This document shows positions 11,301 to 18,329 of a DNA stretch of 64,000 nucleotides, in pieces (position 1 is the stretch's first letter; every line of letters begins with the position of its first letter). Source of the DNA: CAVQWT01 sp963717705 (GTDB taxonomy: Bacteria; Pseudomonadota; Gammaproteobacteria; Burkholderiales; Casimicrobiaceae). The notes under the pieces were generated by a model that was given only the letters and a program-made list of their open reading frames with translations, was not told the DNA's origin and made no database searches. Location of the stretch: positions 36,634 through 100,633 of the forward strand of contig CAVQWT010000001.1 of NCBI GenBank assembly GCA_963717705.1, in the 5' to 3' direction. The position numbers and the translations under genes were made by a program.

Positions 11301-11308
11301 CGGCCTGA
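5321..11308 (+). CDS. chpA: Chp system hybrid histidine kinase ChpA (PilL)
   Basis: Giant CheA-like kinase of twitching motility that phosphorylates PilG and PilH. It has 1995 residues, against about 2470 in Pseudomonas aeruginosa ChpA. The N-terminal part is a series of Hpt-like modules: candidate H56 (HQAAG), H721 (HTLKGSGRMVGL), H996 (HTLCGIHRTGG, with cysteine in place of the usual lysine) and H1209 (HTFKGSARMAG). Ala/Pro-rich linkers separate them. The kinase core follows: dimerisation helix near 1390 (MIDRLVNEAGEVAIARSR), N-box near 1577 (LLRNALDHGVEPRDE), then ADDGSGIDLENVR and GLGVGMDVVRSEI. A CheW-like domain and a C-terminal receiver (phosphoacceptor D1924, LLDIEMPRMDG) complete it. 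AAGGAG precedes the ATG. Last gene of the pil-chp operon. Confidence 0.95.
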   Translation: MTIVATENAPDFDLGPLSWVQGEIDQALGRGLDSLAAFQANPGDATELKHARTHVHQAAGAIQMVGLDAVVAYTDEIERQLGRLEELPEPELKASCAAIDHACRKLRIFLAELVGGSPPVPLKLFPEYEKMQRARGVKAAAPTDLFFPDLAPRAPKLSAPQVVPAAKLPSYMVKQRRQYQRGLLAWLRGDEDGAKTMRDAIAAIEDATTHQNLRAFWWTTGALFDALNERGLEGGFGVKQLAARIDLQIRRVVEGSAKVADRLRREVLYYVAIAAPVAPSVQAVQKGFKLGGLIPSAEVLNSDLVRIQPLLRDARDQLAAAKDSWLKFTSGRAENLPKLKQTLTSVHKCAAEIGNGALMKLTAGLVERLDKMPTSSVSEPLAMEYATGLLLAESAADGYANLGPEFPKQVEAMLSRIDAARASRPAPAGTAAPMLDEMSKRAQERLLLAQVGREIQANLRHMEQVLDAFFRDNGKRAELGALARDSTQVRGALTILGLDDAERLLGLCQEQIAAYADPETPVNNDELELLAESLSGLGFYIEAVEQQRPDRDRLIAPLLARRLGETPAPVVDDRGESVEDGVEALRATLPALVDEMRRAPADPSAREALKTRLTGLRDDAELIGDAELVVQAASALKELDAGGAALAAAVDAIAESQAAPAPSISEETQRLLATDQLDGELLEIYLAEAAEVIDAIGENHTTLRANPGDREALRNVRRAFHTLKGSGRMVGLTELGDIAYDVEKLHNRLLDEDRPVTTAVLALIAQARDDFRHWVDGLSAQGRVHADPAALHAAIRAVEDELPPGRESVLTPTPPAPSENSGATAVATIDTAEPAQAHPEPSAPPPADEALPAIEIEVPPVAEAPSPAPDSRAFELPELGSGGAAPNVLPLLEVPDFPELEDIGAVVAADALSAAPPPFAPAPDDVPARLETAPDATAEALASDDISVGGVVLSASLFEILVAEADQHLATLRHELQLLQFDPAHPVSQEMVRASHTLCGIHRTGGFPLVAVTSKALEQTLLGLQQHAGPPPSAAQPVLQRAVAGLGSFVARIKERVAFSALDADEASSIQNELEALRADLAAAVDDAETLAARHADEDDEPSGQAVARAPQGGPDAVDEEGGPTDPTSVAAALAVDSAPEFVLPTEPASSALRVDPLADVRDDVDADVLPIFLEEAAELLPQAGAQVRAWRRSPQEHTASQQLRRTLHTFKGSARMAGAMRLGELTHLMESRILVGDDTVAATPELFEALDTDLDQIAWVLDALREGRTNVELPWVVEARAAALAADAGPFPVPERTEVAAVEASAVPPGDAVAVDEPVAVEAVLPPDLAPEPAVPASTMAAAAAALPDAGFIAPAGGEPPVVVPLAGAAAPAVRAEVAADAEAGARAMLRVRADMIDRLVNEAGEVAIARSRVEGELRSLKSNLLELTGSVIRLRAQVREIEIQAESQIQSRMSLVGEAEGFDPLEFDRYTRFQELTRSLAEGVNDVSTVQQSLLKNLDDADAALLAQARMSREVQQQLFSIRTVPFGSLSERLYRILRRVAQELGKRANLEIRGGQTELDRSVLEKLVGPLEHLLRNALDHGVEPRDERLRAGKTETGEITLTVRQVGNEIAIELADDGSGIDLENVRRKAVAQGRIAADAQPTDAQLIEFIFHPGFSTASRVTQISGLGVGMDVVRSEIATLGGRVEVASTRGKGTTFMLYLPLTLAVAQAVLVRAGGRMWALPAPMVEQVQQVKAETLVSLYVAREVDWQGRKYPFHYLPRLLGDTLHNPETQRYNPVLLLRTGQGLAAVHVDEMIGNQEVVVKNIGPQLARVSGIAGATVLGNGEIVLIINPVQLAARTDVPAFDPNAEERIAAHAPQFAQPSKSGPPLVMVVDDSLTVRKITSRMLTREGFTVITAKDGMDALQMLGEQTPDVILLDIEMPRMDGFEFTKTIKNDPKSAHIPIIMITSRTAEKHRNRAQELGVDLYLGKPYQEEELLRHLREMLEIAA

Positions 11309-11359
11309 CGGAGGCCGTCCGGACGTGCCGCAGTTGGCCGCGGCGCCCCCCGGCACCAG

Positions 11360-11389
11360 CGAAAACGGCGCCCCCAGGCGCCGCTTTCG
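11360..11389. terminator. Bidirectional terminator between chpA and the SLH-protein gene
   Basis: A 13-bp stem with one A-C mismatch and a 4-nt loop: CGAAAACGGCGCC, CCCA, GGCGCCGCTTTCG. AT-rich arms flank the GC core on both sides, so it reads as a factor-independent terminator on either strand. It lies between the convergent genes ending at 11308 and 11408. Confidence 0.75.
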
Positions 11390-11407
11390 TATTGCGTCCG
11401 CGTGCGG

Positions 11408-12781
11408 TCAGCGGCCGACGAAGTCGGTCAGCGGGCGCAGCGCGGTGGTGTCGAGCGGCGATTGCGCCGGATTGCGGTTGATCAGCATCGTGTTGAGCTG
11501 GCATTGCGACGCGGCGATCGCAACCCCGGAATTCCCGATCACCCCGATCCCGAAACGCGGGGACTCCCCGGCGCCGATGTCGGCATTCGCGGTCCCGGCG
11601 ACATTGCGCCACTGCCCGGCGCCGCCGTTGACGGCGGTCCCGTTGGCGTAGACGAGCCAGTTCACCCCGCCGTCGACGCTGAGCACCGGATAGACCGACG
11701 ACAGCACACCGCTAGAGCTGTCGAGCAGGTTGACCGACCATTGTGCGACCGAGGTGCGCGCATAGGTTGCCGCGCCGGTCGGGGCGGTCTGGCAGATCAC
11801 GGCGAACGGGACGACCGGCAGCGCCGCTGTCTGCTGCTGCGTCAGCGTCGGCAACGGCGACAGCGTGGTGCCGAGCCGGTTGAGGAACAGCGCCATCGAG
11901 GCGCGGGTCACCACGTCGTTGGGACAGTACGTCGTCGCCGTGCAGCCCAGGGTCACCGCGCGGTTCTTTAGCCACTCGACCGCGCCGCAGTAGATGTCCG
12001 ACGTGGTCACATCGGAGAAGCCACCGCAGTTCGAGACCGGTGGGGTGCCGGCGGGCTCGAAATCGTAGATGGTCCCCGCGATGACCACGCGATCGACGGC
12101 GACGGTTGCGGCGGCCCCGGCGTTGCCGAGCTTCACGCCGAACCCGCCGACCAGCGGCCGGATCGCTGCATTGGGATAGTTGGCGAGCACCTGCGCCCAG
12201 GTGCAGGGGCTGGCCTGGCTGCAGGCCTTCGCCAGCGGGGTGTTGCCGACGATCGGCGTTCCGGTGGACCACCAGCGCGGCGGGCCCGCCTGCGTGTCGT
12301 AGTCGACCCAGGTTGCCGCCGGCACGGCGCCGCCGCTCGAGCCGGGGTCGTACACCAGCCGACCCTGCCAGGTCGTGGTGCCGTCGGTGACGTCGTAGTC
12401 GACATCCAGCTGGAGGCTTGCCGTGATCGACGGGCTGGCCGCCGAGACGACGTACGCGCTGTACCCGAGTGCCGCGATGTCGTCGAGCCTGCGGCCGCTG
12501 TGGCTCAACGTGGTGAAGAGGATGCCGCCCCCTGACGCGCCGTTCACGAGTTGCAGGCTGCCGGTGCCGGCCGGCGGGGTCGCCGGCCCCGTGACGAAGG
12601 TTCCAGACGCGGTTGGCGTCTCCTCGATCAGCGACCACGTCGCGGTCGCCGGGGTGACCACGATGGTCGCGGCCGATGCGGTCGGCGCCGTGCCGGCGAA
12701 TGCCAGCGCCATGCCGGCGAAGGCAAGCGCCGCGATCTGCCGGAAGAGGGGACTCCAGCCCGGAGGTTGAATTGGTGCCAT
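11408..12781 (-). CDS. Secreted S-layer-homology (SLH) domain protein
   Basis: Predicted exported protein of 457 residues, function unknown. The start is the ATG at 12781, which has AAGGAG 6 nt upstream and begins a Sec signal peptide (hydrophobic ALAFAGMALAFAGTAPTA, then ASAA). A lectin-like or adhesin-like beta-rich region follows. Near residues 272-330 one SLH repeat is visible: FSDVTTSDIYCGAVEWLKN, then CTATTYCPNDVVTRASMALF. This matches the cysteine-containing SLH variant with the YCPxxxVTRAxMAxFL signature. No LPXTG, TonB or autotransporter anchor was seen at the C-terminus, which ends in a second beta-rich segment. It is convergent with chpA. Longer starts upstream lack a ribosome site and would bury the signal peptide. 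Confidence 0.75.
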   Translation of the reverse strand: MAPIQPPGWSPLFRQIAALAFAGMALAFAGTAPTASAATIVVTPATATWSLIEETPTASGTFVTGPATPPAGTGSLQLVNGASGGGILFTTLSHSGRRLDDIAALGYSAYVVSAASPSITASLQLDVDYDVTDGTTTWQGRLVYDPGSSGGAVPAATWVDYDTQAGPPRWWSTGTPIVGNTPLAKACSQASPCTWAQVLANYPNAAIRPLVGGFGVKLGNAGAAATVAVDRVVIAGTIYDFEPAGTPPVSNCGGFSDVTTSDIYCGAVEWLKNRAVTLGCTATTYCPNDVVTRASMALFLNRLGTTLSPLPTLTQQQTAALPVVPFAVICQTAPTGAATYARTSVAQWSVNLLDSSSGVLSSVYPVLSVDGGVNWLVYANGTAVNGGAGQWRNVAGTANADIGAGESPRFGIGVIGNSGVAIAASQCQLNTMLINRNPAQSPLDTTALRPLTDFVGR

Positions 12782-13097
12782 GTTTCGCTCCTTCGAAGCG
12801 TCAGAGATTCGATCCGGCATCATTGTCGCATTGCGCCGGGCAGTTGGCGTGCTTCTGCAGCCCGGCCGCGCAACCGGCCGCATGACGCAGCGTTTGCCTC
12901 GTGCGACAATCCGTCGGCGAACGGTCGACACGATGGCCATGTTCGACCTTCGCCGGTGCCTGAGGGAGGGACCCCGGGGTCCCCCCGAATGAAGGACGTT
13001 TGACGCGGCGCAACACCCGTGCGCGTCACCCCATCCTGTGCTGGCGGTCCCTCGTCGCGCACGGTAAATTCAGCCTGAACGCCACCAGGGAGGAACC
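12782..13097. other. Divergent intergenic region with a 16-bp palindrome
   Basis: This 316-bp gap separates the leftward SLH-protein gene from the rightward EF-G-like gene and should hold both promoters. It contains a perfect 16-bp palindrome, GGGACCCCGGGGTCCC, at 12968-12983. A TAAATT hexamer just upstream of the EF-G-like ribosome site might be a -10. No convincing coding frame was found. Confidence 0.4.
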
Positions 13098-15152
13098 ATG
13101 GCGCAGTACGCCACGCAGAACATTCGAACCGTTGCGCTCGTCGGCCACGGCGCGGCGGGCAAGACCACGCTCGCCGAGGCCTTGCTCGCCCAGACCGGAG
13201 CGGTCGCCGCGCCGGGGAGCATCGAGCGCGGGACGACGGCAAGCGACTTCGATCCGCTCGAGAAGACCTGGAAGCACTCGCTGCGGTCGTCGATACTCCA
13301 TCTCGACACCCCGGAGGTACGGGTCCATCTCGTCGACACGCCCGGCTTCCCGGATTTCATGGGCCAGGCCATCGGGGCGCTCGACGCTGTCGAGACTGCG
13401 GCCGTCGTCGTCAACGCGCAGGCCGGCATCGAGATGATCACGTCGCGGATGATGGACTGGGCGGCGAAGCGAAAGCTGTGCCGCCTGATCATCGTCAACA
13501 AGATCGACGCCGACAACGTCGACCTGCCGCAGCTGGTTTCGGACCTGCAGGCGGCGTTCGGCAAGGAGTGCCTGCCGATCAACCTGCCGGCGGGCGGCGG
13601 CAAGCGCGTCGTCGACTGCTTCTTCACGCCGTCCGGCGACGCCGATTTCTCCTCGGTCGCCCAGGCGCACAGCGCGCTGGTCGACCAGGTCATCGAGGTC
13701 GACGAGGCGCTGATGGCGAAGTACCTCGAGCAGGGCGACGAGATCACTCCGGAGCAGCTGCACGCGCCGTTCGAGAAGGCGTTGCGCGAAGGCCACCTGG
13801 TGCCGATCTGCTTCGTGTCGGCAAAGACCGGGGCGGGGGTGGCGGAACTGGTCGACGTGCTGGTCAAGCTGGCGCCGAATCCGACCGAGGGCAATCCGCC
13901 GCTGTTCACGAAGGGCGTCGGGGCCGACGCGGTCGAGTTTCGTTCGGAGCCGGATCCGCGCCAGCACGTGCTCGCGCACGTCTTCAAGGTCGTCGTCGAC
14001 CCCTTCGTCGGCAAGCTCGGCGTGTTCCGCGTGCACCAGGGTACGGTGACGCGCGACACCCAGCTCTTCGTAGGCGACGGTCGCAAGCCGTTCAAGGTGG
14101 GCCACCTGTTCCTGCTGCAGGGGGCGAAGAACGTCGAGATCGACCACGCGGTGCCGGGAGACATCGCCGCGGTGGCAAAGGTGGACGAGATCGAGTTCGA
14201 CTGCGTGCTGCACGACTCGCACGACGAGGACCAGATCCACATGAAGCCGCTCGAGTTCCCGACGCCGATGCAGGGCGTCGCGCTGTCGCCGAAGAAGCGC
14301 GGGGACGAGCAGCGGATCTCCGACGTGCTGCACAAGCTGATCGCCGAGGACCCGACGATCGTGCTCGAGCACGACCCGCACGCCAACGAGACGGTGCTGC
14401 GGGCGCTGGGCGAGCTGCACCTGCGCTCGATCCTCGAGCGGATGAGCTCGCAGTACAAGTGCGAGATCGACACTCGCCCGCCGCGCATCCCCTACCGCGA
14501 AACCATCTCTGCCAACGCCGAAGGGTTTCATAGGCACAAGAAGCAGACGGGAGGCGCCGGTCAGTTCGGCGAGGTCTCGCTGCGGGTGGAGCCCCTGCCT
14601 CGCGGCGGCGGCTTCGAGTTCGTCGACGCGACCAAGGGCGGCGTCATTCCGCACCAGTTCATGCCGGCCGTGCGCAAGGGCGTCGAGCAGGTGCTCGCGA
14701 CCGGCGCGGTCGCGGGTTTCCCGATGCAGGACGTGCGTGTCGTCGTGCACGACGGCAAGCACCACCCGGTCGACTCGAAGGAAGTCGCGTTCGTGTCGGC
14801 GGGACGCAAGGCATTCCTGGACGCGGTGGCCAAGGCGCGACCGATCGTGCTGGAGCCGATGGTCAGCGTCGAGATCATCTGCCCCGAAGCGAATACGGGG
14901 GACATCGCAGGCGACCTGTCGTCGCGACGCGGCCAGGTCACAGGCACCAACGGTCTCGGCCCCGGCGTCCTGGCAGTCAGCGGGCTCGCCCCGCTGGTCG
15001 AACTCGACGGCTATTCTGCGCGACTCAAGTCGGTGACCGGCGGCCACGGTTCCTTCACCATGGCGTTGTCGCACTACGAACCGGCCGCTCCCGGACTTCA
15101 GCAGCAGCTGACCACCGACTACGACAAGCGCCGCAAGCACGAAGAAGACTGA
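13098..15152 (+). CDS. Elongation factor G-like translational GTPase (EF-G2/FusA2 type)
   Basis: Translation-factor GTPase of 684 residues. The P-loop is GHGAAGKTT (residues 16-24) rather than the AHIDAGKTT of canonical EF-G. Switch II reads DTPGFPDF instead of DTPGHVDF, and the NKID guanine-specificity motif is intact. The RGITI switch I signature of EF-G, EF-Tu and LepA is not present. Domains II-V follow, including the ribosome-facing region FHRHKKQTGGAGQFGEV and the C-terminal EF-G fold. These features place it in the EF-G-like group paralogous to the housekeeping factor, whose cellular role is poorly defined. GGGAGG lies 5 nt before the ATG. No rpsL, rpsG or tufA is adjacent, also arguing against the main fusA. 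Confidence 0.88.
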   Translation: MAQYATQNIRTVALVGHGAAGKTTLAEALLAQTGAVAAPGSIERGTTASDFDPLEKTWKHSLRSSILHLDTPEVRVHLVDTPGFPDFMGQAIGALDAVETAAVVVNAQAGIEMITSRMMDWAAKRKLCRLIIVNKIDADNVDLPQLVSDLQAAFGKECLPINLPAGGGKRVVDCFFTPSGDADFSSVAQAHSALVDQVIEVDEALMAKYLEQGDEITPEQLHAPFEKALREGHLVPICFVSAKTGAGVAELVDVLVKLAPNPTEGNPPLFTKGVGADAVEFRSEPDPRQHVLAHVFKVVVDPFVGKLGVFRVHQGTVTRDTQLFVGDGRKPFKVGHLFLLQGAKNVEIDHAVPGDIAAVAKVDEIEFDCVLHDSHDEDQIHMKPLEFPTPMQGVALSPKKRGDEQRISDVLHKLIAEDPTIVLEHDPHANETVLRALGELHLRSILERMSSQYKCEIDTRPPRIPYRETISANAEGFHRHKKQTGGAGQFGEVSLRVEPLPRGGGFEFVDATKGGVIPHQFMPAVRKGVEQVLATGAVAGFPMQDVRVVVHDGKHHPVDSKEVAFVSAGRKAFLDAVAKARPIVLEPMVSVEIICPEANTGDIAGDLSSRRGQVTGTNGLGPGVLAVSGLAPLVELDGYSARLKSVTGGHGSFTMALSHYEPAAPGLQQQLTTDYDKRRKHEED

Positions 15153-15162
15153 CCTCCGGTAT

Positions 15163-15270
15163 TGGGGTCAGGTCGAATTTCGGGCAACGACCGGCATGCC
15201 GAGGAGACCGCGAGGGCCACAGCCCGCGCCCGAGGGACGGGGATGCTCGGTTAAATTCGACCTGACCCCA
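15163..15270. repeat. REPIN-like element: perfect 18-bp inverted repeat
   Basis: The left arm TGGGGTCAGGTCGAATTT (15163-15180) is repeated as its exact reverse complement at 15253-15270, with 72 bp between. The spacer includes a small palindrome CGGCATGCCG (15192-15201). Two inverted arms at this spacing are the layout of REP doublets or tiny MITE-like elements. The GGGGTCAGG core resembles ends I associate with REP-associated (RAYT/IS200-like) transposases, an association from memory that was not checked. No transposase gene is in the window and I saw no second copy. The right arm supplies the last codons and stop of the photolyase gene. Confidence 0.7.
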
Positions 15271-16738
15271 GGGGTTGGGGCCGAATCGCCTTGTACAGCG
15301 CCAGCGCGCGCTGGCGCGCGACCGCGTGGTCGACGATCGGCGCCGGGTAATCGCGGCCGACGACCACGCCGCGGGCCTGCTGCAGCGTCGGCGGCAGCAG
15401 CCACGGGGCGTGGATTTCCCGGGCTTCCAGCGCCGACAGCTCCGGCACGTAGCGCGCGATGAACCGCCCGTCGGGGTCGAATCGTTCCGATTGCGCGACG
15501 GGGTTGAAAATCCTGAAGTAAGGCTGCGCGTCGCATCCGGTCGACGCCGCCCACTGCCAGCCGCCGTTGTTCGACGCCAGGTCGAAATCGATCAGCGTGT
15601 CGGCGAAGTACTTCTCGCCCCACTTCCAGTGCACGAGCAGGTCCTTTACCAGGAACGAGGCGGCGACCATCCGCAGCCGGTTGTGCATGTAGCCGGTGGA
15701 GTTGAGCTGCCGCATCGCGGCGTCGACCAGCGGAAAGCCCGTGCGCCCCTCCTTCCAGGCGGTGAACAGCGAACGGTCGTCGGGAAAACGCAACGCGTCG
15801 TAATCGCGCTTGAACGCGCCGCCGACGACGTGCGGGTGATGCCAGAGAATCTGGGCGTAGAAGTCCCGCCAGATGAGTTCCGACAGCCAGGTCATCGCAC
15901 CGGCGCCACCCGGCTCAAGCGACCTTGCGTGCGCGTACGCCGCAAGCTCGCGCACCGAGACGGTGCCGAAGCGCAGGTGCACCGACAGGTACGACGGCCC
16001 TTTCACTGCCGGAAAGTTCCGCGCCTCGGCGTAGTCGTCGATCCTTCGCTTGAAGTCGGTGAAGAGCGCCGCGCCGCCGCCCATGCCCGGGAGCACGCCC
16101 AGCTGCGCGAGGTTCGTCCGCGCGAAGCCCATCGCCTCGAGCGACGGCAAGCCCAGGTCGAGCGCGCGAGGCGGCCGCGCCAGCGCCGCCCCCAGGGACG
16201 AGACCGCGTGCGCGCACAGATGCGCAGGCGTGAGCGCCTTCAGCCATGCATTCCTGTACGGCGTGAACACCGAGAACGGCTTGCCGGCAAGCGACAGCAC
16301 TTCGTCGCGCTCGAAGATCACCTGGTCCTTGGCCGTCACGAACGAGATGCCGCGCCGGGCGAGCTCGTGCGCCACCGCGGCGTCGCGGTCCATCGCCGCC
16401 GGCTCGTAGTCGTGATTGGCGAAGACCGCGTCGACTTCGAGTGCCGCCGCGAGCGCCGGAATCTCTTCGCGCGCCCGCGCATGGCGGACGATCAGGCCAC
16501 CGCCGTGCGCGCGCAGTGCGGCGTCGAGCTCGCGCACGCTTTCCCAGATGAACTCTACGCGACGGTCCTCCGCCGAAGGCAATGCGTCGAGGATTTCGCG
16601 GTCGAAGACGAACGCGGCGTGGACGGACTTAGCCGCGCCGAGTGCGCGCGACAGCGCGGCGTGATCGAAGTCGCGCAGGTCCCGCCGGAACCAGACCAGT
16701 GCGCGACTGAAGGCCGGCGCGGCGGCCACGCCGGTCAT
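15251..16738 (-). CDS. phrB: Deoxyribodipyrimidine photolyase (class I CPD type)
   Basis: Light-driven repair enzyme that splits cyclobutane pyrimidine dimers using reduced FAD and an antenna chromophore. It has 495 residues. The N-terminal photolyase domain begins ALVWFRRDLRDFDHAAL. The helical FAD domain carries YMHNRLRMVAASFLVKDLL and ASNNGGWQWAASTGCDAQP plus YFRIFNP, nearly identical to E. coli Phr and including electron-transfer tryptophans. The C-terminus reads through into the inverted repeat, so the last residues (LGSGRI) and the stop come from the repeat arm; compared with E. coli Phr the fold itself appears complete. Its ATG overlaps the stop of the upstream PhoD gene (ATGA), implying coupled translation. 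Confidence 0.95.
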   Translation of the reverse strand: MTGVAAAPAFSRALVWFRRDLRDFDHAALSRALGAAKSVHAAFVFDREILDALPSAEDRRVEFIWESVRELDAALRAHGGGLIVRHARAREEIPALAAALEVDAVFANHDYEPAAMDRDAAVAHELARRGISFVTAKDQVIFERDEVLSLAGKPFSVFTPYRNAWLKALTPAHLCAHAVSSLGAALARPPRALDLGLPSLEAMGFARTNLAQLGVLPGMGGGAALFTDFKRRIDDYAEARNFPAVKGPSYLSVHLRFGTVSVRELAAYAHARSLEPGGAGAMTWLSELIWRDFYAQILWHHPHVVGGAFKRDYDALRFPDDRSLFTAWKEGRTGFPLVDAAMRQLNSTGYMHNRLRMVAASFLVKDLLVHWKWGEKYFADTLIDFDLASNNGGWQWAASTGCDAQPYFRIFNPVAQSERFDPDGRFIARYVPELSALEAREIHAPWLLPPTLQQARGVVVGRDYPAPIVDHAVARQRALALYKAIRPQPLGSGRI

Positions 16739-18159
16739 TCGTCGTCCGTTTCGGCCGCGGCCGCGGGCGCGGCCGTCGCTGCGGGGGTGGTGCCCGGAGC
16801 CGCGTCCGGGGCCGGACTGCGCCGCGGCATCCGCAGGTCTCGCGCGCGAATCTCATGGCGCCAGAGCCGCGCGCCCGTCGCGTCGTAGCTTTCCAGCGCA
16901 ACGCGACGGTCGTTCCCGGGGCCGGACACGCGGATCATCCCGAATTGCCGCTTGCCGACCAGCGTGCCCGGCACGACGTCCGGATTCTCGCGCTCGGCCA
17001 GGTCGGGCTGCTCCCAGGGCCGCGACGTCAGCGGGCTGGAGGTGAATTCGTACAGCGGGTAGGCGCCGGGGCGCTCGATCCGCAGCAGCTCGGTGAAGTG
17101 CCGATCGCCGGAAACGAAGATCACCCCGTTGATCCGCTGCTCGGCGAGCCACGCGGCGAAGGCCTTCTGCTCGGTCGGAAACCGGTGCCAGCCTTCGAAG
17201 CGGCTCGCCCGGTTCCAGAACTGGCTGCCTCCGGCGATGATCTTGACCGGCGCGCGCGAGCGCAGCAGCGCGGCCTTGAGCCACTCCAGCTGCGCCCGGC
17301 CAAACATCGTCTTGCCGGGGCCGTCGGGCGCACGATTGGACGCGCGATGGTAACGGCCGTCGAGCAGGAACATCTCGACGTCGCCGTACTGCGCGAAGCC
17401 GAACACGCCCGGCGTCTCGGGCAGCCCCCACGAGGGATTGGCCCAGTAGCGGCGGAAAAGCTTCAGCGTCTCGCCCTTGAGCGCGTACGACCGGTCGCTG
17501 TCGTTCGGCCCGTAATCGTGGTCGTCCCAGATCGCCAGGTGCGAGGTCGCCGTCAGCACCGGTTGCAGCGGCTCGAACGTGCGCTGGCGTCGATGCCGTG
17601 CGGACAGCGCCGCCGGGTCCAGGAAGTCCGGCTTCTGGAAATACAGGTTGTCGCCCAGCCAGAGCATCACGTCCGGCTTCTGTGCCGCGATGGCGGAGAA
17701 GATCTCGAACCCGCCGCCGTATCCCGGCCGCGAAGACAGCGGGTCGGCATCGCCGAGGAAGAAGCAGCTGCCGAGCGCGATCGAGAACTCCGGCGCGTCG
17801 GCGGCCCTGGTCCAGTGGGGCTGCGCCCGTACGCTTCCCTCGCGGACGTCGCCGTCGCCGGCGACGCGGTAGGAGGCGCTGCGACCCGGCGCCAGGCCGC
17901 CCAGCCGCGCGACGACGACGTTCTCGTTCGCTGCGATGGCGTCGAAGGTCGCCCGTCGCGGCGTCGCGTCGCCCTCCGGCGTCCACGCGACCTCGATCGG
18001 CCCCGGGGCGTCGGCCTGGATCCACAGCGCCGCGCTGGCGACGTCGGCGTGGCCGTGCATCAGTGTCAGGCGGGCGTCGACGGGCGGCGCCGCCAACGCG
18101 AGCGCGAGGAGGGCGCACCCGAGGGTCGGCGGGCCGGCGGGCGGCAGGCGGAGGGTCAT
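16735..18159 (-). CDS. PhoD-like alkaline phosphatase / metallophosphoesterase
   Basis: Predicted exported phosphoesterase of 474 residues. An N-terminal signal peptide (TLGCALLALALAAPPVDA) is followed by a fibronectin-like N-terminal region and a PhoD metallophosphatase core. Metal-site motifs visible are SCFFLGDAD, LWLGDNLYF, IWDDHDYGPNDSD, GGSQFW and FVSGDRHFTE. The tail after about residue 445 is Ala/Pro-rich and low complexity. The classical Tat motif of Bacillus PhoD is absent; Sec export is inferred. It is translationally coupled to the photolyase gene by a 4-bp overlap, an unusual pairing. Substrate is unknown; the family includes phosphodiesterases and phosphonatases as well as phosphomonoesterases. 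Confidence 0.85.
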   Translation of the reverse strand: MTLRLPPAGPPTLGCALLALALAAPPVDARLTLMHGHADVASAALWIQADAPGPIEVAWTPEGDATPRRATFDAIAANENVVVARLGGLAPGRSASYRVAGDGDVREGSVRAQPHWTRAADAPEFSIALGSCFFLGDADPLSSRPGYGGGFEIFSAIAAQKPDVMLWLGDNLYFQKPDFLDPAALSARHRRQRTFEPLQPVLTATSHLAIWDDHDYGPNDSDRSYALKGETLKLFRRYWANPSWGLPETPGVFGFAQYGDVEMFLLDGRYHRASNRAPDGPGKTMFGRAQLEWLKAALLRSRAPVKIIAGGSQFWNRASRFEGWHRFPTEQKAFAAWLAEQRINGVIFVSGDRHFTELLRIERPGAYPLYEFTSSPLTSRPWEQPDLAERENPDVVPGTLVGKRQFGMIRVSGPGNDRRVALESYDATGARLWRHEIRARDLRMPRRSPAPDAAPGTTPAATAAPAAAAETDDE

Positions 18160-18329
18160 GAGGGAGCGAGGCGGCAGGGTCGTTCGTGGAGCGTCGGCGA
18201 ATGGTTGCGGCGGCGCCCGCGCATCGCGGGGCGAACGACGGTCGGAAGTCGCGCGCCCGGTGCCCGCGGGCGTGGTTCCAGCTTGACGACGAATTGTGCC
18301 GCCCGGTCGCGACGATTACAATTGCACGG

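Noticed and set aside
15163..15270. The inverted repeat as a rho-independent terminator between convergent genes
   Set aside because: The arms are 72 bp apart with no T run, too far for a terminator hairpin; a REPIN-like or mobile-element relic fits better.
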